A stretch of 64,000 nt of DNA from Chlorocebus sabaeus (Eukaryota > Chordata > Mammalia > Primates > Cercopithecidae). The notes beneath the pieces are model-generated. The model ran no database searches and had not been told where the DNA came from. It worked only from the letters and a program-made list of their open reading frames with translations. This document shows positions 1 to 10,835 of the stretch, piece after piece; position 1 is the first letter of the stretch, and each line of letters opens with the position of its first letter. Position numbers and translations under genes: made by a program. The DNA is taken from contig NW_027327446.1 in assembly GCF_047675955.1 (NCBI RefSeq), positions 558,001 to 622,000 on the forward strand, in the 5' to 3' direction.

Positions 1-25
1 CCAAATATCCCTTTGCCAATTCCAC

Positions 26-52
26 AAGAACAGCCTTAGCGAAAGGCTTCTT
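26..52. other. Intramonomer dyad (imperfect palindrome), repeated in each monomer
   Basis: The arms are aagaa then gcctt on the left and aaggc then ttctt on the right. They are separated by a 5-base loop (agcga) with a 2-base bulge (ca) in the left arm, giving a potential 10-bp stem. The inner stem gcctt/aaggc is kept in most monomers. The G, I and N versions with aggcttag lose its outermost pair, and G copies with gcgaagg shorten the loop to four bases. Dyads of this kind have been proposed to favour non-B DNA at centromeres lacking CENP-B boxes; a role here is inference. Confidence 0.6.
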
Positions 53-141
53 GAAGGAAGAGATGTAACTCTGCTAGATGAATTAACAGAACACAGAGCA
101 GTTTCTCAGAAAGCTTCTATCCACTTTTGAACGGAAGATAT

Positions 142-158
142 TTCCTTTTTCACCATAG
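142..158 (+). promoter_or_regulatory. pJalpha-type motif, first of several hundred copies
   Basis: The sequence TTCCTTTTTCACCATAG fits the 17-bp pJalpha consensus TTCCTTTTYCACCRTAG as I remember it from human A-type alphoid monomers. It occupies the part of the monomer where human B-type monomers carry the CENP-B box. It recurs once per monomer throughout the window. Type B monomers change it (ttctccatag, for example 313-329), J monomers have caccagag and O monomers caccctag. The motif match is seen directly; protein binding is family knowledge and occupancy here is inference. Confidence 0.7.
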
Positions 159-859
159 CCCTCTATGGGCTTCCAAATATCCCTTTGCCAATTCCACAAG
201 AACAGCCTTAGCAAAAGGCTTCTTGAAGGGAAAGATGTACTCTGTGAGATGAATTAACAGAACATAGAACAGTTTCTCAGAAAGCTTCTTTCCAGTTTTG
301 AACGGAAGATATTTCCTTTTTCTCCATAGCCCTCTATGGGCTTCCAAATATCCCTTTGCCAATTCCACAAGAACAGCCTTAGCGAAAGGCTTCTTGAAGT
401 TAAAGATGCAACTCTGTGAGACGAATTAACAGAACACAGAGCAGTTTCTCAGAAAGCTTCTTTCCAGTTTTGAACGGAAGATATTTCCTTTTTCACCAGA
501 GCCCTCTATGGGCTTCCAAATATCCCTTTGCCAATTCCACAAGAACAGCCTTAGCGAAAGGCTTCTTGAAGGGAAATATGTAACTCTGTGAGATGAATTA
601 ACAGAACACAGAGCAGTTTCTCAGAAAGCTTTTTTCCAGTTTTGAACGGAAGATATTTCCTTTTTCACCATAGCCCTCTATGGGCTTCCAAATATCCCTT
701 TGCCAATTCCACAAGAACAGCCTTAGCGAAAGGCTTCTTGAAGGGAAAGATGTAACTCTGTGAGATGAATTAACAGAACACAGAGCAGTTTCTCAGAAAG
801 CTTCTTTCAAGTTTTGAACGGAAGATATTTCCTTTTTCACCATAGCCCTCTATGGGCTT

Positions 860-3094
860 CCAAATATCCCTTTGCCAATTCCACAAGAACAGCCTTAGCG
901 AAAGGCTTCTTGAAGGAAGAGATGTAACTCTGCTAGATGAATTAACAGAACACAGAGCAGTTTCTCAGAAAGCTTCTATCCACTTTTGAACGGAAGATAT
1001 TTCCTTTTTCACCATAGCCCTCTATGGGCTTCCAAATATCCCTTTGCCAATTCCACAAGGACAGCCTTAGCAAAAGGCTTCTTGAAGGGAAAGATGTAAC
1101 TCTGTGAGATGAATTAACAGAACATAGAACAGTTTCTCAGAAAGCTTCTTTCCAGTTTTGAACGGAAGATATTTCCTTTTTCTCCATAGCCCTCTATGGG
1201 AATCCAAATATCCCTTTGCCAATTCCACAAGAACAGCCTTAGCGAAAGACTTCTTGAAGGGAAAGATGTAACTCTGTGAGATGAATTAACAGAACACAGA
1301 GCAGTTTCTCAGAAAGCTTCTTTCCAGTTTTGAACGGAAGATATTTCCTTTTTCACCATAGCCCTCTATGGGCTTCCAAATATCCCTTTGCCAACTCCAC
1401 AAAAACAGCTTTAGCGAAAGGCTTCTTGAAGGGAAATATGTAACTCTGTGAGATGAATTAACAGAACACAGAGCAGTTTCTCAGAAAGCTTTTTTCCAGT
1501 TTTGAACGGAAGATATTTCCTTTTTCACCATAGCCCTCTATGGGCTTCCAAATATCCCTTTGCCAATTCCCCAAGAACAGCCTTAGCGAAAGGCTTCTTG
1601 AAGGGAAAGATGTAACTCTGTGAGATGAATTAACAGAACACAGAGCAGTTTCTCAGAAAGCTTCTTTCCAGTTTTGAACGGAAGATATTTCCTTTTTCAC
1701 CATAGCCCTCTATGGGCTTCCAAATATCCCTTTGCCAATTCCACAAGAACAGCCTTGGCGAAAGGCTTCTTGAAGGGAAAGATGTAACTCTGTGAGATGA
1801 ATTAACAGAACATAGAACAGTTTCTCAGAAAGCTTCTTTCCAGTTTTGAACGGAAGATATTTCCTTTTTCACCATAGCCCTCTATGGGCTTCCAAATATC
1901 CCTTTGCCAATTCCACAAGAACAGGCTTAGAGAAAGGCTTCTTGAAGGGAAAGATGTAACTCTGTGAGATGAATTAACAGAACACAGAGCAGTTTCTCAG
2001 AAAGCTTTTTCCAATTTTTAACGGAAGATATTTCCTTTTTCACCATAGCCCTCCATGGTCTTCAAAATATCCCTTTGCCAATTGCACAAGAAGAGCCTTA
2101 GCGAAAGGCTTCTTGAAGGGAAAGATGTAATTATGTGAGATGAATTAAAAGAACACAGAGCAGTTTCTCAGAAAGCTTCTTTCCAGTTTTGAACGGATGA
2201 TATTTCCTTTTTCACCATAGCCCTCTATGGGCTTCCAAATATCCCTTTGCCAATTCCTCAAGAACAGGCTTAGCGAAAGGCTTCTTGAAGGGAAATATGT
2301 AACTCTGTGAGATGAATTAACAGAACACAGAGCAGTTTCTCAGAAAGCTTCTTTCCAGTTTTGAACGGAAGATATTTCCTTTTTCACCATAGCCCTCTAT
2401 GGGCTTCCAAATATCCCTTTGCCAACTCCACAACAACAGCCTTAGCGAAAAGCTTCTTGAAGGGAAATATGTAACTCTGTGAGATGAATTAACAGAACAC
2501 AGAGCAGTTTCTCAGAAAGCTTTTTTCCAGTTTTGAACGGAAGATATTTCCTTTTTCACCATAGCCCTCTATGGGCTTCCAAATATCCCTTTGCCAATTC
2601 CCCAAGAACAGGCTTAGCGAAAGGCTTCTTGAAGGGAAAGATGTAACTCTGTGAGATGAATTAACAGAACACAGAGCAGTTTCTCAGAAAGCTTCTTTCC
2701 AATTTTCAACGGAAGATATTTCCTTTTCCACCATAGCCCTCTATGGGCTTCCAAATATCCCTTTGCCAATTCCAAAAGAACAGCCTTAGCGAAGGGCTTC
2801 TTGAAGGGAAAGATGTAACTCTGTGAGATGAATTAACAGAACACCGAGCGGTTTCTCAGAAAGCTTCTTTCCAGTTTTGAACGGAATATATTTCCTTTTT
2901 CACCCTAGCCCTCTATGAGCTTCCAAATATCCCTTTGCCAATTCCACAAGAACAGCCGTAGCGAAAGGCTTCTTGAAGGGAAAGATGTAACTCTGTGAGA
3001 TGAATTAACAGAACACAGAGCAGTTTCTCAGAAAGCTTCTTTCAAGTTTTGAACGGAAGATATTTCCTTTTTCACCATAGCCCTCTATGGGCTT
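860..3094. repeat. Block 2: 13-mer A-B-C-D-E-F-G-H-I-D2-E-O-L
   Basis: The block begins like the 12-mer (A to I), then turns to D2 (caacaacagcc, cgaaaagctt), E with ccaattttcaacgg, O with accgagcgg and caccctagcc, and L. The G monomer here has aggcttagagaaagg and H has gtaattatg. The D-to-O part recurs in the next block at an offset of about 1,890 bp. Confidence 0.85.
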
Positions 3095-4984
3095 CCAAAT
3101 ATCCCTTTGCCAATTCCACAAGAACAGCCTTAGCGAAAGGCTTCTTGAAGGAAGAGATGTAACTCTGCTAGATGAATTAACAGAACACAGAGCAGTTTCT
3201 CAGAAAGCTTCTATCCACTTTTGAACGGAAGATATTTCCTTTTTCACCATAGCCCTCTATGGGCTTCCAAATATCCCTTTGCCAACTCCACAAAAACAGC
3301 TTTAGCGAAAGGCTTCTTGAAGGGAAATATGTAACTCTGTGAGATGAATTAACAGAACACAGAGCAGTTTCTCAGAAAGCTTTTTTCCAGTTTTGAACGG
3401 AAGATATTTCCTTTTTCACCATAGCCCTCTAGGGGTTCCAAATATCCCTTTGCCAATTCCCCAAGAACAGCCTTAGCGAAAGGCTTCTTGAAGGGAAAGA
3501 TGTAACTCTGTGAGATGAATTAACAGAACACAGAGCAGTTTCTCAGAAAGCTTCTTTCCAGTTTTGAACGGAAGATATTTCCTTTTTCACCATAGCCCTC
3601 TATGGGCTTCCAAATATCCCTTTGCCAATTCCACAAGAACAGCCTTGGCGAAAGGCTTCTTGAAGGGAAAGATGTAACTCTGTGAGATGAATTAACAGAA
3701 CATAGAACAGTTTCTCAGAAAGCTTCTTTCCAGTTTTGAACGGAAGATATTTCCTTTTTCACCATAGCCCTCTATGGGCTTCCAAATATCCCTTTGCCAA
3801 TTCCACAAGAACAGGCTTAGAGAAAGGCTTCTTGAAGGGAAAGATGTAACTCTGTGAGATGAATTAACAGAACACAGAGCAGTTTCTCAGAAAGCTTTTT
3901 CCAATTTTGAACGGAAGATATTTCCTTTTTCACCATAGCCCTCCATGGGCTTCAAAATATCCCTTTGCCAATTCCACAAGAAGAGCCTTAGCGAAAGGCT
4001 TCTTGAAGGGAAAGATGTAATTATGTGAGATGAATTAAAAGAACACAGAGCAGTTTCTCAGAAAGCTTCTTTCCAGTTTTGAACGGATGATATTTCCTTT
4101 TTCACCATAGCCCTCTATGGGCTTCCAAATATCCCTTTGCCAATTCCACAAGAACAGGCTTAGCGAAAGGCTTCTTGAAGGGAAATATGTAACTCTGTGA
4201 GATGAATTAACAGAACACAGAGCAGTTTCTCAGAAAGCTTCTTTCCAGTTTTGAACGGAAGATATTTCCTTTTTCACCATAGCCCTCTATGGGCTTCCAA
4301 ATATCCCTTTGCCAACTCCACAACAACAGCCTTAGCGAAAAGCTTCTTGAAGGGAAATATGTAACTCTGTGAGATGAATTAACAGAACACAGAGCAGTTT
4401 CTCAGAAAGCTTTTTTCCAGTTTTGAACGGAAGATATTTCCTTTTTCACCATAGCCCTCTATGGGCTTCCAAATATCCCTTTGCCAATTCCCCAAGAACA
4501 GGCTTAGCGAAAGGCTTCTTGAAGGGAAAGATGTAACTCTGTGAGATGAATTAACAGAACACAGAGCAGTTTCTCAGAAAGCTTCTTTCCAATTTTCAAC
4601 GGAAGATATTTCCTTTTCCACCATAGCCCTCTATGGGCTTCCAAATATCCCTTTGCCAATTCCACAAGAACAGCCTTAGCGAAGGGCTTCTTGAAGGGAA
4701 AGATGTAACTCTGTGAGATGAATTAACAGAACACCGAGCGGTTTCTCAGAAAGCTTCTTTCCAGTTTTGAACGGAATATATTTCCTTTTTCACCCTAGCC
4801 CTCTATGGGCTTCGAAATATCCCTTTGCCAATTCCACAAGAACAGCCTTAGCGAAAGGCTTCTTGAAGGGAAAGATGTAACTCTGTGAGATGAATTAACA
4901 GAACACAGAGCAGTTTCTCAGAAAGCTTCTTTCCAGTTTTGAACGGAAGATATTTCCTTTTTCGCCATAGCCCTTTATGGGCTT
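3095..4984. repeat. Block 3: 11-mer A-D-E-F-G-H-I-D2-E-O-c
   Basis: This is a copy of the preceding block lacking B and C, so A passes straight into D. It shares private changes with block 2: aggcttagaga, gtaattatg, accgagcgg and gaatatat. One base is lost near 3432 (ctaggggttcc). The last monomer is near consensus with ttcgaaatat. Confidence 0.85.
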
Positions 4985-6704
4985 CCAAATATCCCTTTGC
5001 CAATACCACAAGAACAGTCTTAGCGAAAGGCTTCTTGAAGGAAGAGATGTAACTCTGCTAGATGAATTAACAGAACACAGAGCAGTTTCTCAGAAAGCTT
5101 CTTTCCACCTTTGAACGGAAGATATTTCCTTTTTCACCATAGCCCTCTATGGGCTTCCAAATATCCCTTTGCCAATTCCACAAGAACAGCCTTGGCGAAA
5201 GGCTTCTTGAAGGGAAAGATGTAACTCTGTGAGATGAATTAACAGAACACAGAGCAGTTTCTCAGAAAGCTTTTTTCCAGTTTTGAACGGAAGATATTTC
5301 CTTTTTCACCATAGCCCTCTAGGGGCTTCCAAGTATCCCTTTGCCAATTCAACAAGAACAGCCTTAGCGAAAGGCTTCTTGAAGGGAAAGATGTAACTCT
5401 GTGAGATGAATTAACAGAACACAGAGCAGTTTCTCAGAAAGCTTCTTTCCAGTTTTTAACGGAAGATATTTCCTTTTTCACCATAGCCCTCTATGTGCTT
5501 CCAAATATCCCTTTGCCAATTCCACAAGAACAGGCTTAGCGAAAGGCTTCTTGAAGGGAAGGATGTAACTCTGTGAGATGAATTAACAGAACACAGAGCA
5601 GTTTCTCAGAAAGCTTCTTTCCAGTTTTGAACGGAAGATATTTCCTTTCTCACCATAGCCCTCTATGGGCTTCCAAATATCCCTTTGCCAACTCCACAAA
5701 AACAGCCTTAGCGAAAGGCTTCTTGAAGGGAAATATGTAACTCTGTGAGATGAATTAACAGAACCCAGAGCAGTTTCTCAGAAAGCTTTTTTCCAGTTTT
5801 GAACGGAAGATATTTCCTTTTTCACCATAGCCCTCTAGGGGCTTCCAAATATCCCTTTGCCAATTCCACAAGAACAGCCTTAGCGAAAGGCTTCTTGAAG
5901 GGAAAGATGTAACTCTGTGAGATGAATTAACAGAACACAGAGCAGTTTCTCAGAAAGCTTCTTTCCAGTTTTGAACGGAAGATATTTCCTTTTTCACCAT
6001 AGCCCTCTATGGGCTTCCAAATATCCCTTTGCCAATTCCACAAGAACAGCCTTAGCGAAAGGCTTCTTGAAGGGAAAGAGGTAACTCTGTGAGATGAATT
6101 AACAGAACACAGAGCAGTTTCTCAGAAAGCTTCTTTCCAGTTTTGAACGGAAGATATTTCCTTTTTCACCATAGCCCTCTATGGGCTTCCAAATATCCCT
6201 TTGCCAATTCCACAAGAACAGCCTTAGCGAAAGGCTTCTTGAAGTTAAAGATGTAACTCTGTGAGACGAATTGACAGAACACAGAGCAGTTTCTCAGAAA
6301 GCTTCTTTCCAGTTTTGAACGGAAGATATTTCCTTTTTCACCAGAGCCCTGTATGGGCTTCCAAATATCCCTTTGCCAATTCCACAAGAACAGCCTTAGC
6401 GAAAGGCTTCTTGAAGGGAAAGATGTAACTCTGTGAGATGAATTAACAGAACACAGAGCAGTTTCTCAGAAAGCTTTTTTCCAGTTTTGAACGGAAGATA
6501 TTTCCTTTTTCACCATAGCCCTCTATGGGCTTCCAAATATCCCTTTGCCAATTCCCCAAGAACAGCCTTAGCGAAAGGCTTCTTGAAGGGAAAGATGTAA
6601 CTCTGTGAGATGAATTAACAGAACACAGAGCAGTTTCTCAGAAAGCTTCTTTCAAGTTTTGAACGGAAGATATTTCCTTTTTCACCATAGCCCTCTATGG
6701 GCTT
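4985..6704. repeat. Block 4: 10-mer A-F'-M-N-D-c-I-J-K-L
   Basis: A is followed by F' (ccttggcg, acacagagcag, ctagggg end), M (ccaagtatccc), N (ggaaggatg), a D variant, near consensus, I (gaaagaggtaac), J (with private attgacag), K and L. From about 5.16 kb this order recurs at an offset of 6,539 bp (11.70 kb) and again at about 16.87 kb. A-F'-M also recurs as a trimer at 32.7, 34.75, 43.2 and 45.76 kb. Confidence 0.85.
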
Positions 6705-8767
6705 CCAAATATCCCTTTGCCAATTCCACAAGAACAGCCTTAGCGAAAGGCTTCTTGAAGGAAGAGATGTAACTCTGCTAGATGAATTAACAGAACACAG
6801 AGCAGTTTCTCCGAAAGCTTCTATCCACTTTTGAACGGAAGATATTTCCTTTTTCACCATAGCCCTCTATGGGCTTCCAAATATCCCTTTGCCAATTCCA
6901 CAAGAACAGCCTTAGCAAAAGGCTTCTTGAAGGGAAAGATGTAACTCTGTGAGATGAATTAACAGAACATAGAACAGTTTCTCAGAAAGCTTCTTTCCAG
7001 GTTTGAACGGAAGATATTTCCTTTTTCTCCATAGCCCTCTATGGGAATCCAAATATCCCTTTGCCAATTCCACAAGAACAGCCTTAGCGAAAGACTTCTT
7101 GAAGGGAAAGATGTAACTCTGTGAGATGAATTAACAGAACACAGAGCAGTTTCTCAGAAAGCTTCTTTCCAGTTTTGAACGGAAGATATTTCCTTTTTCA
7201 CCATAGCCCTCTATGGGCTTCCAAATATCCCTTTGCCAACTCCACAAAAACAGCCTTAGCGAAAGGCTTCTTGAAGGGAAATACGTAACTCTGTGAGATG
7301 AATTAACAGAACATAGAACAGTTTCTCAGAAAGCTTTTTTCCAGTTTTGAACGGAAGATATTTCCTTTTTCACCATAGCCCTCTAAGGGCTTCCAAATAT
7401 CCCTTTGCCAATTCCCCAAGAACAGCCTTAGCGAAAGGCTTCTTGAAGGGAAAGATGTAACTCTGTGAGATGAATTAACAGAACACAGAGCAGTTTCTCA
7501 GAAAGCTTCTTTCCAGTTTTGAACGGAAGATATTTCCTTTTTCACCATAGCCCTCTATGGGCTTCCAAATATCCCTTTGCCAATTCCACAAGAACAGACT
7601 TGGCGAAAGGCTTCTTGAAGGGAAAGATGTAACTCTGTGAGATGAATTAACAGAACATAGAACAGTTTCTCAGAAAGCTTCTTTCCAGTTTTGAACGGAA
7701 GATATTTCCTTTTTCACCATAGCCCTCTATGGGCTTCCAAATATCCCTTTGCCAATTCCACAAGAACAGGCTTAGCGAAGGCTTCTTGAAGGGAAAGATG
7801 TAACTCTGTGAGATGAATTAACAGAACACAGAGCAGTTTCTCAGAAAGCTTTTTTCCAATTTTGAACGGAAGATATTTCCTTTTTCACCATAGCCCACCA
7901 TGGGCTTCCAAATATCCCTTTGCCAATTCCACAAGAAGAGCCTTAGCGAAAGGCTTCTTGAAGGGAAAGATGTAATTCTGTGAGATGAATTAAAAGAACA
8001 CAGAACAGTTTCTCAGAAAGCTTCTTTCCAGTTTTGAACGGATGATATTTCCTTTTTCACCATAGCCCTCTATGGGCTTCCAAATATCCCTTTGCCAATT
8101 CCACAAGAACAGCCTTAGCGAAAGGCTTCTTGAAGGGAAAGAGGTAACTCTGTGAGATGAATTAACAGAACACAGAGCAGTTTCTCAGAAAGCTTCTTTC
8201 CAGTTTTGAACGGAAGATATTTCCTTTTTCACCATAGCCCTCTATGGGCTTCCAAATATCCCTTTGCCAATTCCACAAGAACAGCCTTAGCGAAAGGCTT
8301 CTTGAAGTTAAAGATGTAACTCTGTGAGACGAATTAACAGAACACAGAGCAGTTTCTCAGAAAGCTTCTTTCCAGTTTTGAACGGAAGATATTTCCTTTT
8401 TCACCAGAGCCCTCTATGGGCTTCCAAATATCCCTTTGCCAATTCCACAAGAACAGCCTTAGCGAAAGGCTTCTTGAAGGGAAAGATGTAACTCTGTGAG
8501 ATGAATTAACAGAACACAGAGCAGTTTCTCAGAAAGCTTTTTTCCAGTTTTGAACGGAAGATATTTCCTTTTTCACCATAGCCCTCTATGGGCTTCCAAA
8601 TATCCCTTTGCCAATTCCACAAGAACAGCCTTAGCGAAAGGCTTCTTGAAGGGAAAGATGTAACTCTGTGAGATGAATTAACAGAACACAGAGCAGTTTC
8701 TCAGAAAGCTTCTTTCAAGTTTTGAACGGAAGATATTTCCTTTTTCACCATAGCCCTCTATGGGCTT
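6705..8767. repeat. Block 5: canonical 12-mer A-B-C-D-E-F-G-H-I-J-K-L (2,063 bp)
   Basis: A complete higher-order unit with every diagnostic in order: A near 6757, B agcaaaagg near 6915, C gaaagactt, D with gaaatacg, E ccccaag, F ttggcg, G gcgaaggc with cccaccatggg, H aagaagagcc, I gaaagaggtaac, J gaagttaaag, K and L. It recurs nearly unchanged at 13244 and 18407, where the I-to-J part or the full unit follows. Confidence 0.88.
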
Positions 8768-10835
8768 CCAAATATCCCTTTGCCAATTCCACAAGAACAG
8801 CCTTAGCGAAAGGCTTCTTGAAGGAAGAGATGTAACTCTGCTAGATGAATTAACAGAACACAGAGCAGTTTCTCAGAAAGCTTCTATCCAGTTTTGAACG
8901 GAAGATATTTCCTTTTTCACCATAGCCCTCTATGGGCTTCCAAATATCCCTTTGCCAATTCCACAAGAACAGCCTTAGCAAAAGGCTTCTTGAAGGGAAA
9001 GATGTAACTCTGTGAGATGAATTAACAGAACATAGAACAGTTTCTCAGAAAGCTTCTTTCCAGTTTTGAACGGAAGATATTTCCTTTTTCTCCATAGCCC
9101 TCTATGGGAATCCAAATATCCCTTTGCCAATTCCACAAGAACAGCCTTAGCGAAAGACTTCTTGAAGGGAAAGATGTAACTCTGTGAGATGAATTAACAG
9201 AACACAGAGCAGTTTCTCAGAAAGCTTCTTTCCAGTTTTGAACGGAAGATATTTCCTTTTTCACCATAGCCCTCTATGGGCTTCCAAATATCCCTTTGCC
9301 AACTCCACAAAAACAGCCTTAGCGAAAGGCTTCTTGAAGGGAAATACGTAACTCTGTGAGATGAATTAACAGAACACAGAGCAGTTTCTCAGAAAGCTTT
9401 TTTCCAGTTTTGAACGGAAGATATTTCCTTTTTCACCATAGCCCTCTATGGGCTTCCAAATATCCCTTTGCCAATTCCCCAAGAACAGCCTTAGCGAAAG
9501 GCTTCTTGAAGGGAAAGATGTAACTCTGTGAGATGAATTAACAGAACACAGAGCAGTTTCTCAGAAAGCTTCTTTCCAGTTTTGAACGGAAGATATTTCC
9601 TTTTTCACCATAGCCCTCTATGGGCTTCCAAATATCCCTTTGCCAATTCCACAAGAACAGCCTTGGCGAAAGGCTTCTTGAAGGGAAAGATGTAACTCTG
9701 TGAGATGAATTAACAGAACATAGAACAGTTTCTCAGAAAGCTTCTTTCCAGTTTTGAACGGAAGATATTTCCTTTTTCACCATAGCCCTCTATGGGCTTC
9801 CAAATATCCCTTTGCCAATTCCACAAGAACAGCCTTAGCGAAGGCTTCTTGAAGGGAAAGATGTAACTCTGTGAGATGAATTAACAGAACACAGAGCAGT
9901 TTCTCAGAAAGCTTTTTTCCAATTTTGAACGGAAGATATTTCCTTTTTCACCATAGCCCACCATGGGCTTCCAAATATCCCTTTGCCAATTCCACAAGAA
10001 GAGCCTTAGCGAAAGGCTTCTTTCTTGAAGGGAAAGATGTAATTCTGTGAGATGAATTAAAAGAACACAGATTAGTTTCTCAGAAAGCTTCTTTCCAGTT
10101 TTGAACGGATGATATTTCCTTTTTCACCATAGCCCTCTATGGGCTTCCAAATATCCCTTTGCCAATTCCACAAGAACAGCCTTAGCGAAAGGCTTCTTGA
10201 AGGGAAAGATGTTAACTCTGTGAGATGAATTAACAGAACACAGAGCAGTTTCTCAGAAAGCTTCTTTCCAGTTTTGAACGGAAGATATTTCCTTTTTCAC
10301 CATAGCCCTCTATGGGCTTCCAAATATCCCTTTGCCAATTCCACAAGAACAGCCTTAGCGAAAGGCTTCTTGAAGTTAAAGATGTAACTCTGTGAGACGA
10401 ATTAACAGAACACAGAGCAGTTTCTCAGAAAGCTTCTTTCCAGTTTTGAACGGAAGATATTTCCTTTTTCACCAGAGCCCTCTATGGGCTTCCAAATATC
10501 CCTTTGCCAATTCCACAAGAACAGCCTTAGCGAAAGGCTTCTGGAAGGGAAATATGTAACTCTGTGAGATGAATTAACAGAACACAGAGCAGTTTCTCAG
10601 AAAGCTTTTTTCCAGTTTTGAACGGAAGATATTTCCTTTTTCACCATAGCCCTCTATGGGCTTCCAAATATCCCTTTGCCAATTCCACAAGAACAGCCTT
10701 AGCGAAAGGCTTCTTGAAGGGAAAGATGTAACTCTGTGAGATGAATTAACAGAACACAGAGCAGTTTCTCAGAAAGCTTCTTTCAAGTTTTGAACGGAAG
10801 ATATTTCCTTTTTCACCATAGCCCTCTATGGGCTT
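8768..10835. repeat. Block 6: 12-mer A to L (2,068 bp)
   Basis: Same order as block 5 but four or five bases longer. H has a TTTC insertion (ttctttcttg at 10018) and I has an extra T (gatgttaac near 10212). H also has the private cagattag and K has ctggaagg. These four marks recur 5,163 bp downstream. From 8.77 kb the block also corresponds to 20470-22536 at an offset of 11,702 bp, which lacks cagattag and gatgttaac. Confidence 0.88.

Larger units (their letters stand above)
1..859. repeat. Block 1: 5-mer A-B-J-K-L
   Basis: Five monomers start at 1, 173, 344, 516 and 688. Compared with the full 12-mer, C to I are missing, so this looks like an internal loss of seven monomers. The B monomer is 171 bp (one A lost, gatgtac near 236) and ends in gggcttcc instead of gggaatcc, which fits a B-to-J junction. 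The J monomer has a private gatgcaac. Confidence 0.85.

Noticed and set aside
105..120. HindIII-centred palindrome as a regulatory site
   Set aside because: It is a 6- to 8-base palindrome only, and the flanking bases do not extend the symmetry in most monomers.
150..368. Reverse-strand open reading frames of 66 to 81 codons (also at 6166, 6615, 13154, 18317, 33753, 48327, 55707, 61552)
   Set aside because: They are translations of about 1.2 to 1.4 satellite monomers, repeat the same peptide in shifted copies, and exist only where a private change removes a stop. The 172-bp period rotates the frame, so no longer frame can form. No ribosome site or promoter context was seen.
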